NCBI RefSeq assembly: GCF_029581195.1
Contig: NZ_CP120737.1
Location: 1,116,001-1,180,000, forward strand
Source: Solwaraspora sp. WMMD791
GTDB lineage: Bacteria > Actinomycetota > Actinomycetes > Mycobacteriales > Micromonosporaceae
Reading direction: 5' to 3'
Length of the DNA: 64,000 nt
A program made the position numbers and the translations under genes. This document shows positions 33,838-42,928 of the stretch, one piece after another; within the stretch, counting starts at the first letter, position 1, and the number at the start of each line of letters is the position of its first letter. The notes below the pieces were generated by a model, which was not told the origin of the DNA, did no database searches, and saw only the letters and a list, made by a program, of their open reading frames with translations.

Positions 33838-34584
33838 ATGGATCTGCCCCGCATCTTCACCATCCGTGAAAGCGGCCACCGGATCCACAACCCGCTGACG
33901 GCGGCCAAGTTGGCCGCGCTGGGCGACGCGCTCCACCTCGCCCCCGGGACCCGGGTGCTCGACCTGGCCAGCGGCTCAGGCGAGATGTTGTGCACCTGGG
34001 CGCGGGATCACGGCATCACCGGCACCGGGGTGGACATCAGCACGGTCTTCACCGCACAGGCCCGCGCCCGAGCCGTCGAACTCGGCGTCGCCGACCGGGT
34101 CGAGTTCGTCCACGGTGACGCCGCCGGCCACGTGGCGGACCACCCGGCCGATCTGGCCGCCTGTGTCGGTGCCACCTGGATCGGTGGCGGCGTCGCCGGA
34201 ACGGCCGAACTGCTCGGCCGCAGCCTGCGCCCGGCAGGCCTGATGCTGATCGGCGAGCCGTACTGGCGGCGGACCCCGCCGGACGAGCAGACCGCGACGG
34301 ACTGCCACGCAGGCGCCATCGCCGATTTTCTGCCGCTGCCGGAGCTGCTCGAACAGTTCCAGGAACTCGGGTACGACGTCGTCGAGATGATGCTCGCCGA
34401 CCAGGACAGCTGGGACCGGTACGCCGCCGCTCAGTGGCTCACCATGCGCCGCTGGCTCGACCGCAACCCGGACGACGACCTGGCCGACGAGGTACGGCAG
34501 GAACTCGCCACCGAACCTGCCCGCTACGCGCGCGCCACCCGGGAGTACCTCGGCTGGGGTGTCTTCGCCCTGATGCGACGCTGA
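33838..34584 (+). CDS. SAM-dependent methyltransferase
   Basis: 248 residues from ATG 33838 after AAAGGAG. Class I motifs are RVLDLASGSGEMLCTWA (motif I), GTGVDIS (motif II), and DLAACVGATWIGGG then LRPAGLMLIGEPYW, which resemble the UbiE/CMAS-like group. The C-terminal half contains WDRYAAAQWLTMRRWLD, a conserved element in actinobacterial homologues of unknown substrate. Likely co-transcribed with the HAD gene. Confidence 0.85.
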   Translation: MDLPRIFTIRESGHRIHNPLTAAKLAALGDALHLAPGTRVLDLASGSGEMLCTWARDHGITGTGVDISTVFTAQARARAVELGVADRVEFVHGDAAGHVADHPADLAACVGATWIGGGVAGTAELLGRSLRPAGLMLIGEPYWRRTPPDEQTATDCHAGAIADFLPLPELLEQFQELGYDVVEMMLADQDSWDRYAAAQWLTMRRWLDRNPDDDLADEVRQELATEPARYARATREYLGWGVFALMRR

Positions 34585-34638
34585 TCGCGCCGCTTCGGGT
34601 GGTCGGCGCAGGAGCCTGGTCAGCGCAGGAGCGGGGGG

Positions 34639-35565
34639 TCAGCGCAGGAGCCGGAGCGCGTCCGGTACGGCGGTGACGGTCAACGGCAGCGGCCCGAGCC
34701 GTTCCCCGTCGGCGTACCCGACCACCCCGGCCGCTTCGATAATGATCTGCCTGGCCCGGAAGCTGCGGACCTGCGGATGCCCGACGTGGGTGCCCCGGTA
34801 GACCTGGGGCTTGATCCGGATCAGGGTGGCCCGCCCGACCGGACCGGCGACCACCACGTCGAGCAGCCCGTCGGCGGGATCCGCCGCCGGGCAGATCCGC
34901 ATCCCGCCGCCGTAGCTGGCGCAGTTGCCGACCGCGACCAGCACCGCGTCGAGGTGGTGCGGTTCGCCGTCGAGCACGATGCGGTACCGGCGCGGCCGCA
35001 GCCTGGCCAGCTCGACCAGAATGGCCAGGTCGTAGCGGCGTGGCCCCGACGGCCAGCGCATCCGGTTGGCGCGTTCGTTGACGATCGCGTCGAAGCCGGC
35101 GGCCAGCACCGCGCCGTACCAGCGGTCCGGCGTGTCGGCGACGCTGACCCGGGCCAGGTCGACACCCTGGGTCCGGCCCGCTCGGATCGCGTCGGCGATG
35201 GCTGCGGCCGCCGCTGTCGGATCGGCCGGGAACCCGGTGGCCAGGGCGAAGTCGTTGCCGGTGCCGGCGGGCACCGGTCCCAGCGGGACGCCGGTGGTGG
35301 CCAGGGCCTGCAGCGCGGCGTGCACCGTGCCGTCGCCGCCGACGGTGACCAGGGCCGACGCACCGGCGGCCACCGCCCGGCGGCAGACCGCCACGGCGTC
35401 GGCGGCGGTCGCCGCCGACAGCAGGCACACCGGCCGCCCGGCGGCGGTCAGCAGCTCCCGTACGGCCGGGAGCAGACCGCCGTGGCGGCCGCGCCCGGCC
35501 GACGGATTGGCCAGCACCGCCACCGCACCGGGGGTCACCGGCGTGGTGGCAGATCCAAGGCTCAC
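34639..35565 (-). CDS. Diacylglycerol/sphingosine kinase-family lipid kinase
   Basis: 308 residues. The DAGK catalytic fold is shown by VLANPSAGRGRHG near the N-terminus and TVGGDGTVHAAL, the GGDGT nucleotide-binding loop, then GPVPAGTGNDFALATG. GYADGERLGPLPLTV near the C-terminus matches the family's second conserved block. It phosphorylates a lipid, probably diacylglycerol or a polyprenol-like alcohol. GTG 35565 overlaps the tatC stop by 4 bp, so it is translationally coupled to the Tat genes. A 13-bp GCGCAGGAG-containing repeat occurs around its stop (34607-34653). Confidence 0.88.
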   Translation of the reverse strand: MSLGSATTPVTPGAVAVLANPSAGRGRHGGLLPAVRELLTAAGRPVCLLSAATAADAVAVCRRAVAAGASALVTVGGDGTVHAALQALATTGVPLGPVPAGTGNDFALATGFPADPTAAAAAIADAIRAGRTQGVDLARVSVADTPDRWYGAVLAAGFDAIVNERANRMRWPSGPRRYDLAILVELARLRPRRYRIVLDGEPHHLDAVLVAVGNCASYGGGMRICPAADPADGLLDVVVAGPVGRATLIRIKPQVYRGTHVGHPQVRSFRARQIIIEAAGVVGYADGERLGPLPLTVTAVPDALRLLR

Positions 35566-36512
35566 GTCATGTCGTCGTAGCGACGCTCGATCGGCAGCGG
35601 TTTCGGCACCGGCTGGGCCGGCACGATCGGCGCGACGGTCTCGGTACGGTCGGCGACCGACACCGGCTGCGGATCGTCGTCCAGCGGCGACGCCTCGTCG
35701 TCGTCGAGTCCGGCATACACCTCCTTGCCCCGGCCACGACGCTTGTCGTTGAGGAACGCCACCCCGACCGCGACGAAGTACAGGGCGGAAAGACACGCTG
35801 CCAACGCGGTCATCCCGAACGGGTCGGGTGTAGGGGTGACCAGGGCAGAGAACAGGAAGAAGACGAATACGGCGACCCGCCACCAACTCAGGAGACGCTT
35901 GGCACTCGCAATCCCCACAAAGTTGAGCATCAGGACAACGAGCGGAAACTCAAATGCCACACCAAAAAGCAAGATCAGGTTCGTGACAAATGTTATGTAC
36001 CTCGTCACCTCGAGTGTTGTATTAATATCATCTCCGGCGAAGTTCATCAGGAACTCGAGGCCCTTTTCGACCACGAAGAACGCAAGAACCGCACCGGCCG
36101 CAAACAGGGGAGCCGCAATAGCGGTAAAGATGTAGGCATACCGCCGCTCATTGCGATGCAGCCCGGGAGCGATGAATGCCCAGAGCTGGTACAGCCAGAA
36201 CGGCGCCGCCACGATAAGGCCAACCCAAAGGGCTACCTTGAGGTTCAGCAGAAAGACGTCTGCCGGCCCCAGCTGGACGAACTTACACTGTCCGTCGGGC
36301 CCGATCGAGGTGGGCAGGTTGCAGTACGGCTGCTGCAACAACCCACGTACCGGCTCTGCCAACCAAAATCCGAGCGCGATACCAACCACGATGGCAATCG
36401 AAGCGCGGAACAGCCTGGAACGCAGCTCGCGAAAGTGCTCGATCAGGGTCATCGAGCCGTCGGAGGCGCGGTCGAAATTGCTCGGACCGCGCCGGCGCAG
36501 GGCGAAGCCCAC
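35562..36512 (-). CDS. tatC: Sec-independent protein translocase TatC
   Basis: 316 residues. Six-helix Tat receptor that binds twin-arginine signal peptides. The cytosolic N-terminus SMTLIEHFRELRSRLFRA is the diagnostic TatC motif, and helices up to ALYFVAVGVAFL follow. The C-terminal ~60 residues are an acidic actinobacterial extension. The middle of the gene uses many codons ending in A or T (ATA, TTT, GGA, ACA), unlike its neighbours; the tail returns to high GC. Operon with tatA upstream (18-bp gap) and the lipid kinase downstream. Confidence 0.95.
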   Translation of the reverse strand: MGFALRRRGPSNFDRASDGSMTLIEHFRELRSRLFRASIAIVVGIALGFWLAEPVRGLLQQPYCNLPTSIGPDGQCKFVQLGPADVFLLNLKVALWVGLIVAAPFWLYQLWAFIAPGLHRNERRYAYIFTAIAAPLFAAGAVLAFFVVEKGLEFLMNFAGDDINTTLEVTRYITFVTNLILLFGVAFEFPLVVLMLNFVGIASAKRLLSWWRVAVFVFFLFSALVTPTPDPFGMTALAACLSALYFVAVGVAFLNDKRRGRGKEVYAGLDDDEASPLDDDPQPVSVADRTETVAPIVPAQPVPKPLPIERRYDDMT

Positions 36513-36530
36513 GGGAGGAGGCCCTTCCGG

Positions 36531-36833
36531 TCAGTTGGCGTCGCGGACGCGCTGTGGCTGCTCGGCCATCGGTGCCGCAGGTGGCTGGTAGCCGGGCTGG
36601 TGCACGCTGGTCGGCTCGATAATCGGCTCGGCCTGGTACGGCGCGCGGCCGTGCTGGGCGTCGGCCTTCTCCGCGAGGTCCTTGTCGTCCTCGGCGAGGC
36701 TCTTGGTCTCGGCCTTGATGATCCGCAGGGATCGACCAAGCGACCGCGCCGCGTCCGGCAGCCGCTTGGCGCCGAAGAGCAGGATCAGCACGACCACGAG
36801 GACGGCGATGTGCCACGGCTTCAGGATGTGCAT
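36531..36833 (-). CDS. tatA: Sec-independent protein translocase TatA
   Basis: 100 residues from ATG 36833. One N-terminal membrane helix (PWHIAVLVVVLILLFGAKRLP) with the FG hinge is followed by an amphipathic helix DAARSLGRSLRIIKAE and an acidic, Pro-rich tail. It oligomerises to form the Tat translocation pore. The open frame extends upstream but lacks membrane character. Confidence 0.94.
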   Translation of the reverse strand: MHILKPWHIAVLVVVLILLFGAKRLPDAARSLGRSLRIIKAETKSLAEDDKDLAEKADAQHGRAPYQAEPIIEPTSVHQPGYQPPAAPMAEQPQRVRDAN

Positions 36834-37037
36834 GGCAAGGCTCCAGTCGGTGCGTCGGTGGTGACGAGCCCATCGTACGTGCGTTCGCTGGGTCCGCCAC
36901 CTGCCAGACCGGGTCAATCTGGCCTGGTCGGTGAAGTCTCAACCACGATCAACTGGCCCGTCAACCACGCGGGCACCAGCTGAAGGCGTCGGACCTGACG
37001 GCATGACCGAACAGGCCAGGTCGGCGTGGTCTGGCGG

Positions 37038-37286
37038 TCAGCTGGTACGGTCCGCGCGGGCCATCGCGCGGCGGCGCTCGGCGGCCTCCAGGTTGCGTTG
37101 CAGCTGGTCGACCCGGGTCTGCAGCTGCTCGGCCCGCAGCGCCAACGCCTCGACCTCGCCCTGGCGATGCTGCAGCGCCAGCACCGCCCGGCGCAGCGTA
37201 GGCAGCCGGGACAGCACCGGACGGACCGACAGGACGAGCAGCACCAGGGCACAGCCCAGCACGGCGAGGACGATCCAGGTCAGCAC
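37038..37286 (-). CDS. Small membrane-anchored coiled-coil protein
   Basis: 82 residues. A single N-terminal membrane helix (WIVLAVLGCALVLLVLSV) is followed by a ~45-residue coiled coil (LALRAEQLQTRVDQLQRNLE) and a basic end. It is FtsL/FtsB-like in shape but lacks identifiable signatures. It lies 9 bp after pafC and before tatA on the same strand; similar small ORFs occupy this position in related actinomycetes. Function unknown. Confidence 0.7.
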   Translation of the reverse strand: MLTWIVLAVLGCALVLLVLSVRPVLSRLPTLRRAVLALQHRQGEVEALALRAEQLQTRVDQLQRNLEAAERRRAMARADRTS

Positions 37287-37295
37287 CTGAGCAGA

Positions 37296-38336
37296 CTAGC
37301 CGGTACCGACCGGGGCCGCAGCCGACGTCTCCTGGCCCGGCACCGGGTCGGCGTACGCCGCCGGCTCCGGTGCCGGGGCCGCGTACGCCGCCAGCGCCTG
37401 CGCCGCCGCCGCATGCACCTGGGCGACCAGCTCGGCCGGCGCGGTGACCGTCACGTCCGCGCCGAGGGAGAGCACGAACCGCCGGGCCCAGGCCAGGTCG
37501 GTCACTCGCAAGGTGACCAGCCAGTCGCCGGTCGGCTCGACCTCCACCCGGTCACACGGGTAGTACTCGGTGATCCAGCGCCCGCCGCGACCCACCCGCA
37601 GGGTGACCACCGGCAGGTCCGCCGTGGGCTGGAACGCGGTCTCGCGCGGCTCGGCCCGGCCGGCCTGCGGCGGTACGGCGGCCGGTTCGTCGAGTTCGAC
37701 CAGTGCGTCGATGCGGTCGGCGCGGAACAGCCGCACCGCGTCGGCGCGCCGGCACCACGCCTCCAGGTAGCCGCGCCCACCGATCATCAGCACCCGGATC
37801 GGGTCGACGGTGCGTTCGGTGGTCTCGTCGCGAGTCGCCGTGTAGTAGGTGATCCGCACCGCCCGGCCGCTCTGGGCAGCCGTCCGCAGCCGGTCCAGCC
37901 GCTCCGGGTCGCCGGCCAGCCGCACCGCCACCGGGGCTCCGGCCAGCTCCCCCGCCGCGTCCTCGATCTTGGCCAACGCCCGTTCGACCGCGTCGCGACC
38001 GGCCAGGCCCGGTGTCTCTGCCAACATCCGCAGCGCCACCACCAGCGCCAACGCCTCGTCCGGGGTGAGTCGCAGCGGCCGGTCGATGCCGGCGTCGTAG
38101 GTGATGGTCACCCGGTCACCGTCGAACGCCATGTCGATCAGGTCGCCGGGCCCGTAGCCGGGCAGCCCACACACCCAGAGCAGCTCGAGGTCCTCCCGCA
38201 ACTGCCGGTCCGTGGTGCCCAGGTCCGCCGCCGCCTGGGCGATCTCCACACCGGGTCGGGCCAGCAGGTACGGCACCAGATTGAGCAGCCGGGCCAGCCG
38301 GTCGGCCGACGCCCGGGATCCGGTCGGTTTCGTCAC
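37296..38336 (-). CDS. pafC: WYL-domain transcriptional regulator PafC
   Basis: 346 residues. An N-terminal winged helix (LLNLVPYLLARPGVEIAQAA), a WYL domain (GRAVRITYYTATRDETTERT, YLEAWCRRADAVRLFRADRI) and a C-terminal WCX domain. PafB and PafC form a heterodimer that activates the LexA-independent DNA-damage response in mycobacteria, with single-stranded DNA as the proposed signal. GTG 38336 overlaps the pafB stop by 4 bp, which suits obligate heterodimer assembly. Confidence 0.92.
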   Translation of the reverse strand: MTKPTGSRASADRLARLLNLVPYLLARPGVEIAQAAADLGTTDRQLREDLELLWVCGLPGYGPGDLIDMAFDGDRVTITYDAGIDRPLRLTPDEALALVVALRMLAETPGLAGRDAVERALAKIEDAAGELAGAPVAVRLAGDPERLDRLRTAAQSGRAVRITYYTATRDETTERTVDPIRVLMIGGRGYLEAWCRRADAVRLFRADRIDALVELDEPAAVPPQAGRAEPRETAFQPTADLPVVTLRVGRGGRWITEYYPCDRVEVEPTGDWLVTLRVTDLAWARRFVLSLGADVTVTAPAELVAQVHAAAAQALAAYAAPAPEPAAYADPVPGQETSAAAPVGTG

Positions 38337-39328
38337 CTCGGCACCTCCGCCCCGGCCGGCTCGTGCGCCGCGACGATCTCCTTGAGTCGTTGGACCACCA
38401 GGTCGCGTACCTCTGGTGGATCGAGGACCCGCACGTCGGCACCGTACCCGGCGAGGTGTCCGGCGAGCGCCTCCGGTTCGCCGTAGCGCAGGGTGAGCCG
38501 GTCGCCGTCGGGCCCGGTGACGCAGGTCTGCGCGGTGCGGCGCAGGCCGGCGGCCCGGCCGGGCCGGACCAGCACCGTGGCCACGCCGGTGCGCTCCACC
38601 GGGCCGGACCACCGGGCGACGTGGCTGATCAGGTCGATGTCGGTGGGCGGGGTGAAGCTGCCGGGAGCGCCGGTCGGGCGGACCGGGCCGACCACCCGGG
38701 ACAACCGGAAGCAGCGGGTCGCCGCGCGGTCCTCGTCGTGGCCGACCACGTACCAGCGGCCCCGCCAGCAGACCACGCCCCAGGGCTGCAGCCGGCGGCG
38801 GGTCGGGGTGTCACCTTCGGGAACCCGGTAGTCGAAGCCGACCGGGCGGCGGTCGCGGGCCGCCGCCGTCAGGGCGGCGAACGCCGGATCGACGGTGACC
38901 ACCGGCTCCACCCCGAGGGTGGCCTGCGGGTCGACGTCGATGCCGGCGGCGCGCAACTTGGCCAGCCCGGACGACGCGGCGGCGGCCAGTCCGGCGTGCT
39001 GCCACAGCCGGGCGGCGATACCGACGGCGGCCGCCTCCTCCGGCGCCAGCGGAATCTCCGGCAGGGCGTACTCGCGGCGGGCGATCCGGTAGCCCGGCTC
39101 GCTGTCGAAGACGCTGGCGGTGCCGGTTTCCAGCGGTACGCCGAGATCACGCAGCTCCGCCTTGTCGCGTTCGAACTTGCGCTGGAACGCCTCGTGGTCG
39201 CGGGAGTCGGTGGGATCGTGCTCATAGCCGGGCACGGTCGCGGCGATCTGCGCGGCGGTCAGGAACCGTCGGGTCGACAGCAGGCAGATCACCAAATTGA
39301 CCAGGCGTTCGGTCCGGTTGCGGGACAC
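38333..39328 (-). CDS. pafB: WYL-domain transcriptional regulator PafB
   Basis: 331 residues. N-terminal helix-turn-helix (RLVNLVICLLSTRRFLTAAQ, then RKFERDKAELRDLGVPL), WYL domain (FDYRVPEGDTPTRRRLQPWG, WYVVGHDEDRAATRCFRLSR) and WCX domain. Partner of PafC in DNA-damage gene control. GTG 39328 is predicted leaderless: TAGCGT (39340-39335) ends 6 nt upstream. Confidence 0.92.
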   Translation of the reverse strand: MSRNRTERLVNLVICLLSTRRFLTAAQIAATVPGYEHDPTDSRDHEAFQRKFERDKAELRDLGVPLETGTASVFDSEPGYRIARREYALPEIPLAPEEAAAVGIAARLWQHAGLAAAASSGLAKLRAAGIDVDPQATLGVEPVVTVDPAFAALTAAARDRRPVGFDYRVPEGDTPTRRRLQPWGVVCWRGRWYVVGHDEDRAATRCFRLSRVVGPVRPTGAPGSFTPPTDIDLISHVARWSGPVERTGVATVLVRPGRAAGLRRTAQTCVTGPDGDRLTLRYGEPEALAGHLAGYGADVRVLDPPEVRDLVVQRLKEIVAAHEPAGAEVPR

Positions 39329-39334
39329 GGCACG

Positions 39335-39402
39335 ACGCTAGCAGTGCCGACGCCACGCCGACCGCCCCACCCGGCGGGGACGACGCACGGGTTGACTACC
39401 GT
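39335..39402. promoter_or_regulatory. Divergent leaderless promoters, pafB and DUF3866 gene
   Basis: Reverse TAGCGT (39340-39335) precedes pafB GTG by 6 nt; forward TACCGT (39397-39402) precedes ATG 39410 by 7 nt. Confidence 0.65.
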
Positions 39403-39409
39403 GCCGGGC

Positions 39410-40546
39410 ATGGTGCGTTGGCGCAGTGGCACGGTGACCGGGATCCGACGACGGTGGCGGGGCGCGGTGGAACTCGACGTCGCAGTCGACGCTACGACCG
39501 TACGGGCGTTGGCCTATCCGGAACTGGTCGGCGTGCCGGAGCCCGGCGACGCGGTGCTGCTCAACGTCGGCGCGCTGGCGATGGGCCTGGGCACCGGTGG
39601 TTACGCCCTCGTGGTGGCGGTGCCGCAGCGGCTGCCGGCCGACCCGCCCGGCGGCGACGACCGCTCCGGTGGCCACCTGGTCAAGGCGCGGTACACGCCG
39701 CTGCAGGCGATCGTCTGCGGCGTCGACGAGGAGGCCTCGCCGTACCGGCGGGTGCTGGTCGACGCCGACGACCTGGCCGGCATGCCGGTCGTCACCGCGG
39801 ACCTGCACTCGGCGCTGCCGGCGATCGTCGCCGGTGCCCTCGCCGACTCACCGGCGCTGCGGATCGCGTACGTGATGACCGACGGCGGTGCGCTCCCGGC
39901 CGGTTTCTCCCGCACCCTCGACGGGCTGGCCGGTACCCTGGCCGGCACGGTGACCGTCGGTCAGTGCTTCGGTGGTGACCTGGAGGCCACCACCACGCAC
40001 AGCGGCCTGCTCGCCGCCCGCCACGTGCTGCGCGCCGACATCGCCGTGGTCAGCCAGGGCCCCGGCAATCTCGGCACCGGCACCCGGTGGGGGTTCTCGG
40101 GTGTCGCGGTGGGTGAAGCGGTCAACGCGGTCGCCACCCTCGGCGGCCGGCCGGTCGGCGCACTACGGATATCCGACGCCGACCCCCGGGCACGCCACCA
40201 CGGCGTGTCGCATCACAGCGTCACCGCGTACGGGCGGGTCGCGCTCGCCCCGGCGGACCTGGTGGTGCCGGCGGAGCTGCCGGCGACGATCGCCGCCGAG
40301 GTGGTGGCGGCGCTGGCGCCGCTGACCGCGCCGGTCGGTCGGCACCGGATGGTCCAGGTGCCGACCGACGGCCTGACCGAAGCGCTGCGGGCCAGCCCGG
40401 TGCCGTTGCGCACGATGGGCCGGGACCTGGCCGGCGACCACGCCTACTTCCTGGCCTGCGCGGCGGCCGGCCGCTACGCCGCTGGGCTGGCGGCGGCATC
40501 CGGCCGGACCGGCGACGGCAACGCCGAGGGCGACGGCGTCAGCTGA
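39410..40546 (+). CDS. DUF3866 family protein
   Basis: 378 residues. Recognisable blocks are the N-terminal small beta domain (GDAVLLNVGALAMGLGTGGY), KARYTPLQAIVCGVDE, YVMTDGGALPAGFSRTLDGL, TVGQCFGGDLEATTTHSGL and ADIAVVSQGPGNLGTGTRWG with a HHGVSHHSVTAYGR motif. The Gly- and His-rich motifs suggest an enzyme, but no reaction is known. It is conserved next to the pafA/tat region in actinobacteria. Leaderless start at 39410; overlaps the convergent small membrane gene by 8 bp. Confidence 0.82.
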   Translation: MVRWRSGTVTGIRRRWRGAVELDVAVDATTVRALAYPELVGVPEPGDAVLLNVGALAMGLGTGGYALVVAVPQRLPADPPGGDDRSGGHLVKARYTPLQAIVCGVDEEASPYRRVLVDADDLAGMPVVTADLHSALPAIVAGALADSPALRIAYVMTDGGALPAGFSRTLDGLAGTLAGTVTVGQCFGGDLEATTTHSGLLAARHVLRADIAVVSQGPGNLGTGTRWGFSGVAVGEAVNAVATLGGRPVGALRISDADPRARHHGVSHHSVTAYGRVALAPADLVVPAELPATIAAEVVAALAPLTAPVGRHRMVQVPTDGLTEALRASPVPLRTMGRDLAGDHAYFLACAAAGRYAAGLAAASGRTGDGNAEGDGVS

Positions 40547-40814
40547 CGATGATCAGGGTGGCCCAGGCCGCCAGGATCAGCCCGAGCGCGGCGGCGAGCA
40601 CCCAGGTCGGCACGGTGTACTCGCCACGGCGGTTACGCGCGATCTCCTCGACGACCTTCCGGCGTCGGCGCTCCAGCCAGGACTCGGTGGCCGGAAACGG
40701 GCTCCATGGCGGTGTGGCCGCCGGTGGCGGCGACGCGCCGGGGCCCGCCGGATCGGACCGCCCGGCGGGCGTCGACGGATCCGGCGGGGATCCGGGTCGG
40801 GTGGGGTCAGCCAT
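40539..40814 (-). CDS. Small C-tail-anchored membrane protein
   Basis: 91 residues. A Pro/Ser-rich disordered N-terminus, a basic segment ESWLERRRRKVVEEIARNRR, and a single C-terminal membrane helix (VPTWVLAAALGLILAAWATLI). It lies 18 bp after the pafA stop in the same direction and is probably co-transcribed. No known family; it may simply be a conserved accessory membrane protein. Confidence 0.65.
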   Translation of the reverse strand: MADPTRPGSPPDPSTPAGRSDPAGPGASPPPAATPPWSPFPATESWLERRRRKVVEEIARNRRGEYTVPTWVLAAALGLILAAWATLIIVS

Positions 40815-40832
40815 GACCGGGCGAGCCTACCG

Positions 40833-42191
40833 TCACATGCTCGCGATCAGCCGCTCGACCCGTTCGTCGTAGGCGCGGAACGGATCCTTGCACAGCACCG
40901 TCCGTTGTGCCTGGTCGTTCAGCTTCAGGTGCACCCAGTCGACGGTGAAGTCGCGGCGCTTCTCCTGGGCGTGGCGGATGAACTCCCCGCGCAGCCGGGC
41001 CCGGGTGGTCTGCGGCGGGGTCTCCTTGGCCTCGAAGATCTCCAGGTTGGTGGCCACCCGATCGACCTGCCCCCGCCGTTCCAGCAACGCGTACAGGCCC
41101 CGGCCGCGCCGCAGGTCGTGGTAGGCGAGATCCATCTGGGCGATCCGGGGATGCGACAGCGGCAGGTCGTGTTTGCGCTGGTAACGCTCGATCAGCTTCA
41201 GCTTCGTGACCCAGTCGATCTCCCGGGCCACCGGATCCAGGTCCCCGGTCTCCACCGCCCGCAGCACCCGGCCCCACAGTTCGACCACCCGCTTGGCGGT
41301 CTGGTCGCCGCCGCGACGCTCGACGAACTCCGTCGCCCGGGCCAGGTATTCCTGCTGGATCTCCAGGGCGCTGACCTCCTTGTTGGAGGCGAGACGGATC
41401 TTGCGGCGGCCGGTGATGTCGTGGGAGACCTCGCGGATCGCCCGGATCGGGTTCTCCAGCGACAGGTCCCGCATCACCACACCCGCCTCGATCATCCGCA
41501 GCACGATGTCCGCGCTGCCGACCTTGAGCAGGGTCGTGACCTCGTTCATGTTGGAGTCGCCGACGATGACGTGCAGCCGGCGGTAGCGTTCGGCGTCGGC
41601 ATGCGGCTCGTCGCGGGTGTTGATGATCGGCCGGGACCGGGTCGTCGCCGACGAGACCCCTTCCCAGATGTGCTCGGCCCGCTGCGACAGGCAGTACACC
41701 GCACCCCGGGGAGTCTGCAGCACCTTGCCGGCACCGCAGATCAACTGCCGGGTGACCAGGAACGGAATCAGCACGTCAGCCAGCCGGCCGAACTCGCCGT
41801 GCCGGGAGACCAGGTAGTTCTCGTGGCACCCGTAGGAGTTGCCGGCCGAGTCGGTGTTGTTCTTGAACAGGTAGATCTCGCCGGCGATGCCTTCGTCGTG
41901 CAGCCGCTTCTCGGCGTCGACCAGCAGACCTTCCAGGATCCGCTCGCCGGCGCGGTCGTGCGCGACCAGATCGGTCACCGAGTCGCACTCCGGGGTCGCG
42001 TACTCCGGGTGTGAGCCGACGTCGAGGTAGAGCCGGGCGCCGTTGCGGAGGAAGACGTTGCTGGACCGCCCCCAGGAGACCACCCGGCGGAACAGGTAAC
42101 GCGCCACCTCGTCCGGCGACAGCCGTCGCTGGCCGCGGTAGGTGCAGGTGACACCGTACTCGGTTTCGAGCCCGAAGATTCGCCGTTCCAT
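40833..42191 (-). CDS. pafA: Pup--protein ligase PafA
   Basis: 452 residues, full length. It attaches the C-terminal glutamate of Pup to substrate lysines via a phosphorylated intermediate. Glutamine-synthetase-like fold with the N-terminal metal/ATP loop [10 protein letters not shown], the conserved [35 protein letters not shown] and [14 protein letters not shown] 42191 is predicted leaderless (TAGTGT six bases upstream, 42203-42198). It is separated from pup, dop and the proteasome genes by a 5.3-kb sugar locus. Confidence 0.97.
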   Translation of the reverse strand: MERRIFGLETEYGVTCTYRGQRRLSPDEVARYLFRRVVSWGRSSNVFLRNGARLYLDVGSHPEYATPECDSVTDLVAHDRAGERILEGLLVDAEKRLHDEGIAGEIYLFKNNTDSAGNSYGCHENYLVSRHGEFGRLADVLIPFLVTRQLICGAGKVLQTPRGAVYCLSQRAEHIWEGVSSATTRSRPIINTRDEPHADAERYRRLHVIVGDSNMNEVTTLLKVGSADIVLRMIEAGVVMRDLSLENPIRAIREVSHDITGRRKIRLASNKEVSALEIQQEYLARATEFVERRGGDQTAKRVVELWGRVLRAVETGDLDPVAREIDWVTKLKLIERYQRKHDLPLSHPRIAQMDLAYHDLRRGRGLYALLERRGQVDRVATNLEIFEAKETPPQTTRARLRGEFIRHAQEKRRDFTVDWVHLKLNDQAQRTVLCKDPFRAYDERVERLIASM

Positions 42192-42236
42192 GAGCAGACA
42201 CTAGCCGCCCGGGACGGTCCATGGTCAGTCTCGGAT

Positions 42237-42290
42237 GACCTGTCGGGCGTTGTTCGCGGGTCGGTGGCCGCAGATGCCGCCCGACAGGTC
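42237..42290. terminator. 13-bp inverted repeat after rmlC
   Basis: GACCTGTCGGGCG (42237-42249) and its exact complement (42278-42290) flank a 28-nt loop, between the rmlC stop and the pafA promoter. Confidence 0.6.
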
Positions 42291-42304
42291 CGATCTGCGT
42301 AGAG

Positions 42305-42928
42305 TTACTGCGGCGATGCGTACGGTGATTCTTCGGTCTTCAACCGGGTGACGAACTCCTGACACCGCGCATACTCCGGCAGCAGTCCGTCGGCGCGGGC
42401 CTGCGCCAGGGTCGGTGCCGCCGCGTCCCGTGCGGACAACTGAGGCGACCCGGTCGGCCAGTCGATGGCCAGGTCAGGGTCGAGCGGGTGCACCGCGTGC
42501 TCGGCCTGCGGGTTGTACGTCGTCGAGCAGAGGTAGCTGAGGGTGGCGTCGTCGGTCATGGCGCAGAACCCATGCCCGAGCCCTTCACTGATGTACACCG
42601 CCCGGCGGTCCACGTCGTCGAGCCGTACCGCCGTCCACCGGCCGAAGGTCGGCGATCCGACCCGCAGGTCCACGATGACGTCGACCACGGCACCCCGCAC
42701 GCAGGTCACGTACTTGGCCTGGCCGGGCGGTACGTCGGCGAAGTGGATGCCGCGCACCACGTCGCGGGCGGACACCGACAGGTTGCCCTGGGCGAGCCGC
42801 AGCGGATGGCCGACCGCCTCGGCAAGGTGATCGAAGCGGTACCACTCCATGAACAACCCGCGTGGGTCGCCGTGCTGCGCGGTGGTGACCTCCCACGCGC
42901 CCGGGACCTCCAGTTCGCGGAACTTCAT
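42305..42928 (-). CDS. rmlC: dTDP-4-dehydrorhamnose 3,5-epimerase
   Basis: 207 residues. RmlC cupin fold: [20 protein letters not shown], then [20 protein letters not shown] with the catalytic His, [20 protein letters not shown], and [20 protein letters not shown]. It epimerises C3 and C5 of the 4-keto sugar in dTDP-L-rhamnose formation. It follows GAGGAGG; its start overlaps the rmlA stop by 4 bp. It ends in TAA, a rare stop in this window. Confidence 0.93.
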   Translation of the reverse strand: MKFRELEVPGAWEVTTAQHGDPRGLFMEWYRFDHLAEAVGHPLRLAQGNLSVSARDVVRGIHFADVPPGQAKYVTCVRGAVVDVIVDLRVGSPTFGRWTAVRLDDVDRRAVYISEGLGHGFCAMTDDATLSYLCSTTYNPQAEHAVHPLDPDLAIDWPTGSPQLSARDAAAPTLAQARADGLLPEYARCQEFVTRLKTEESPYASPQ

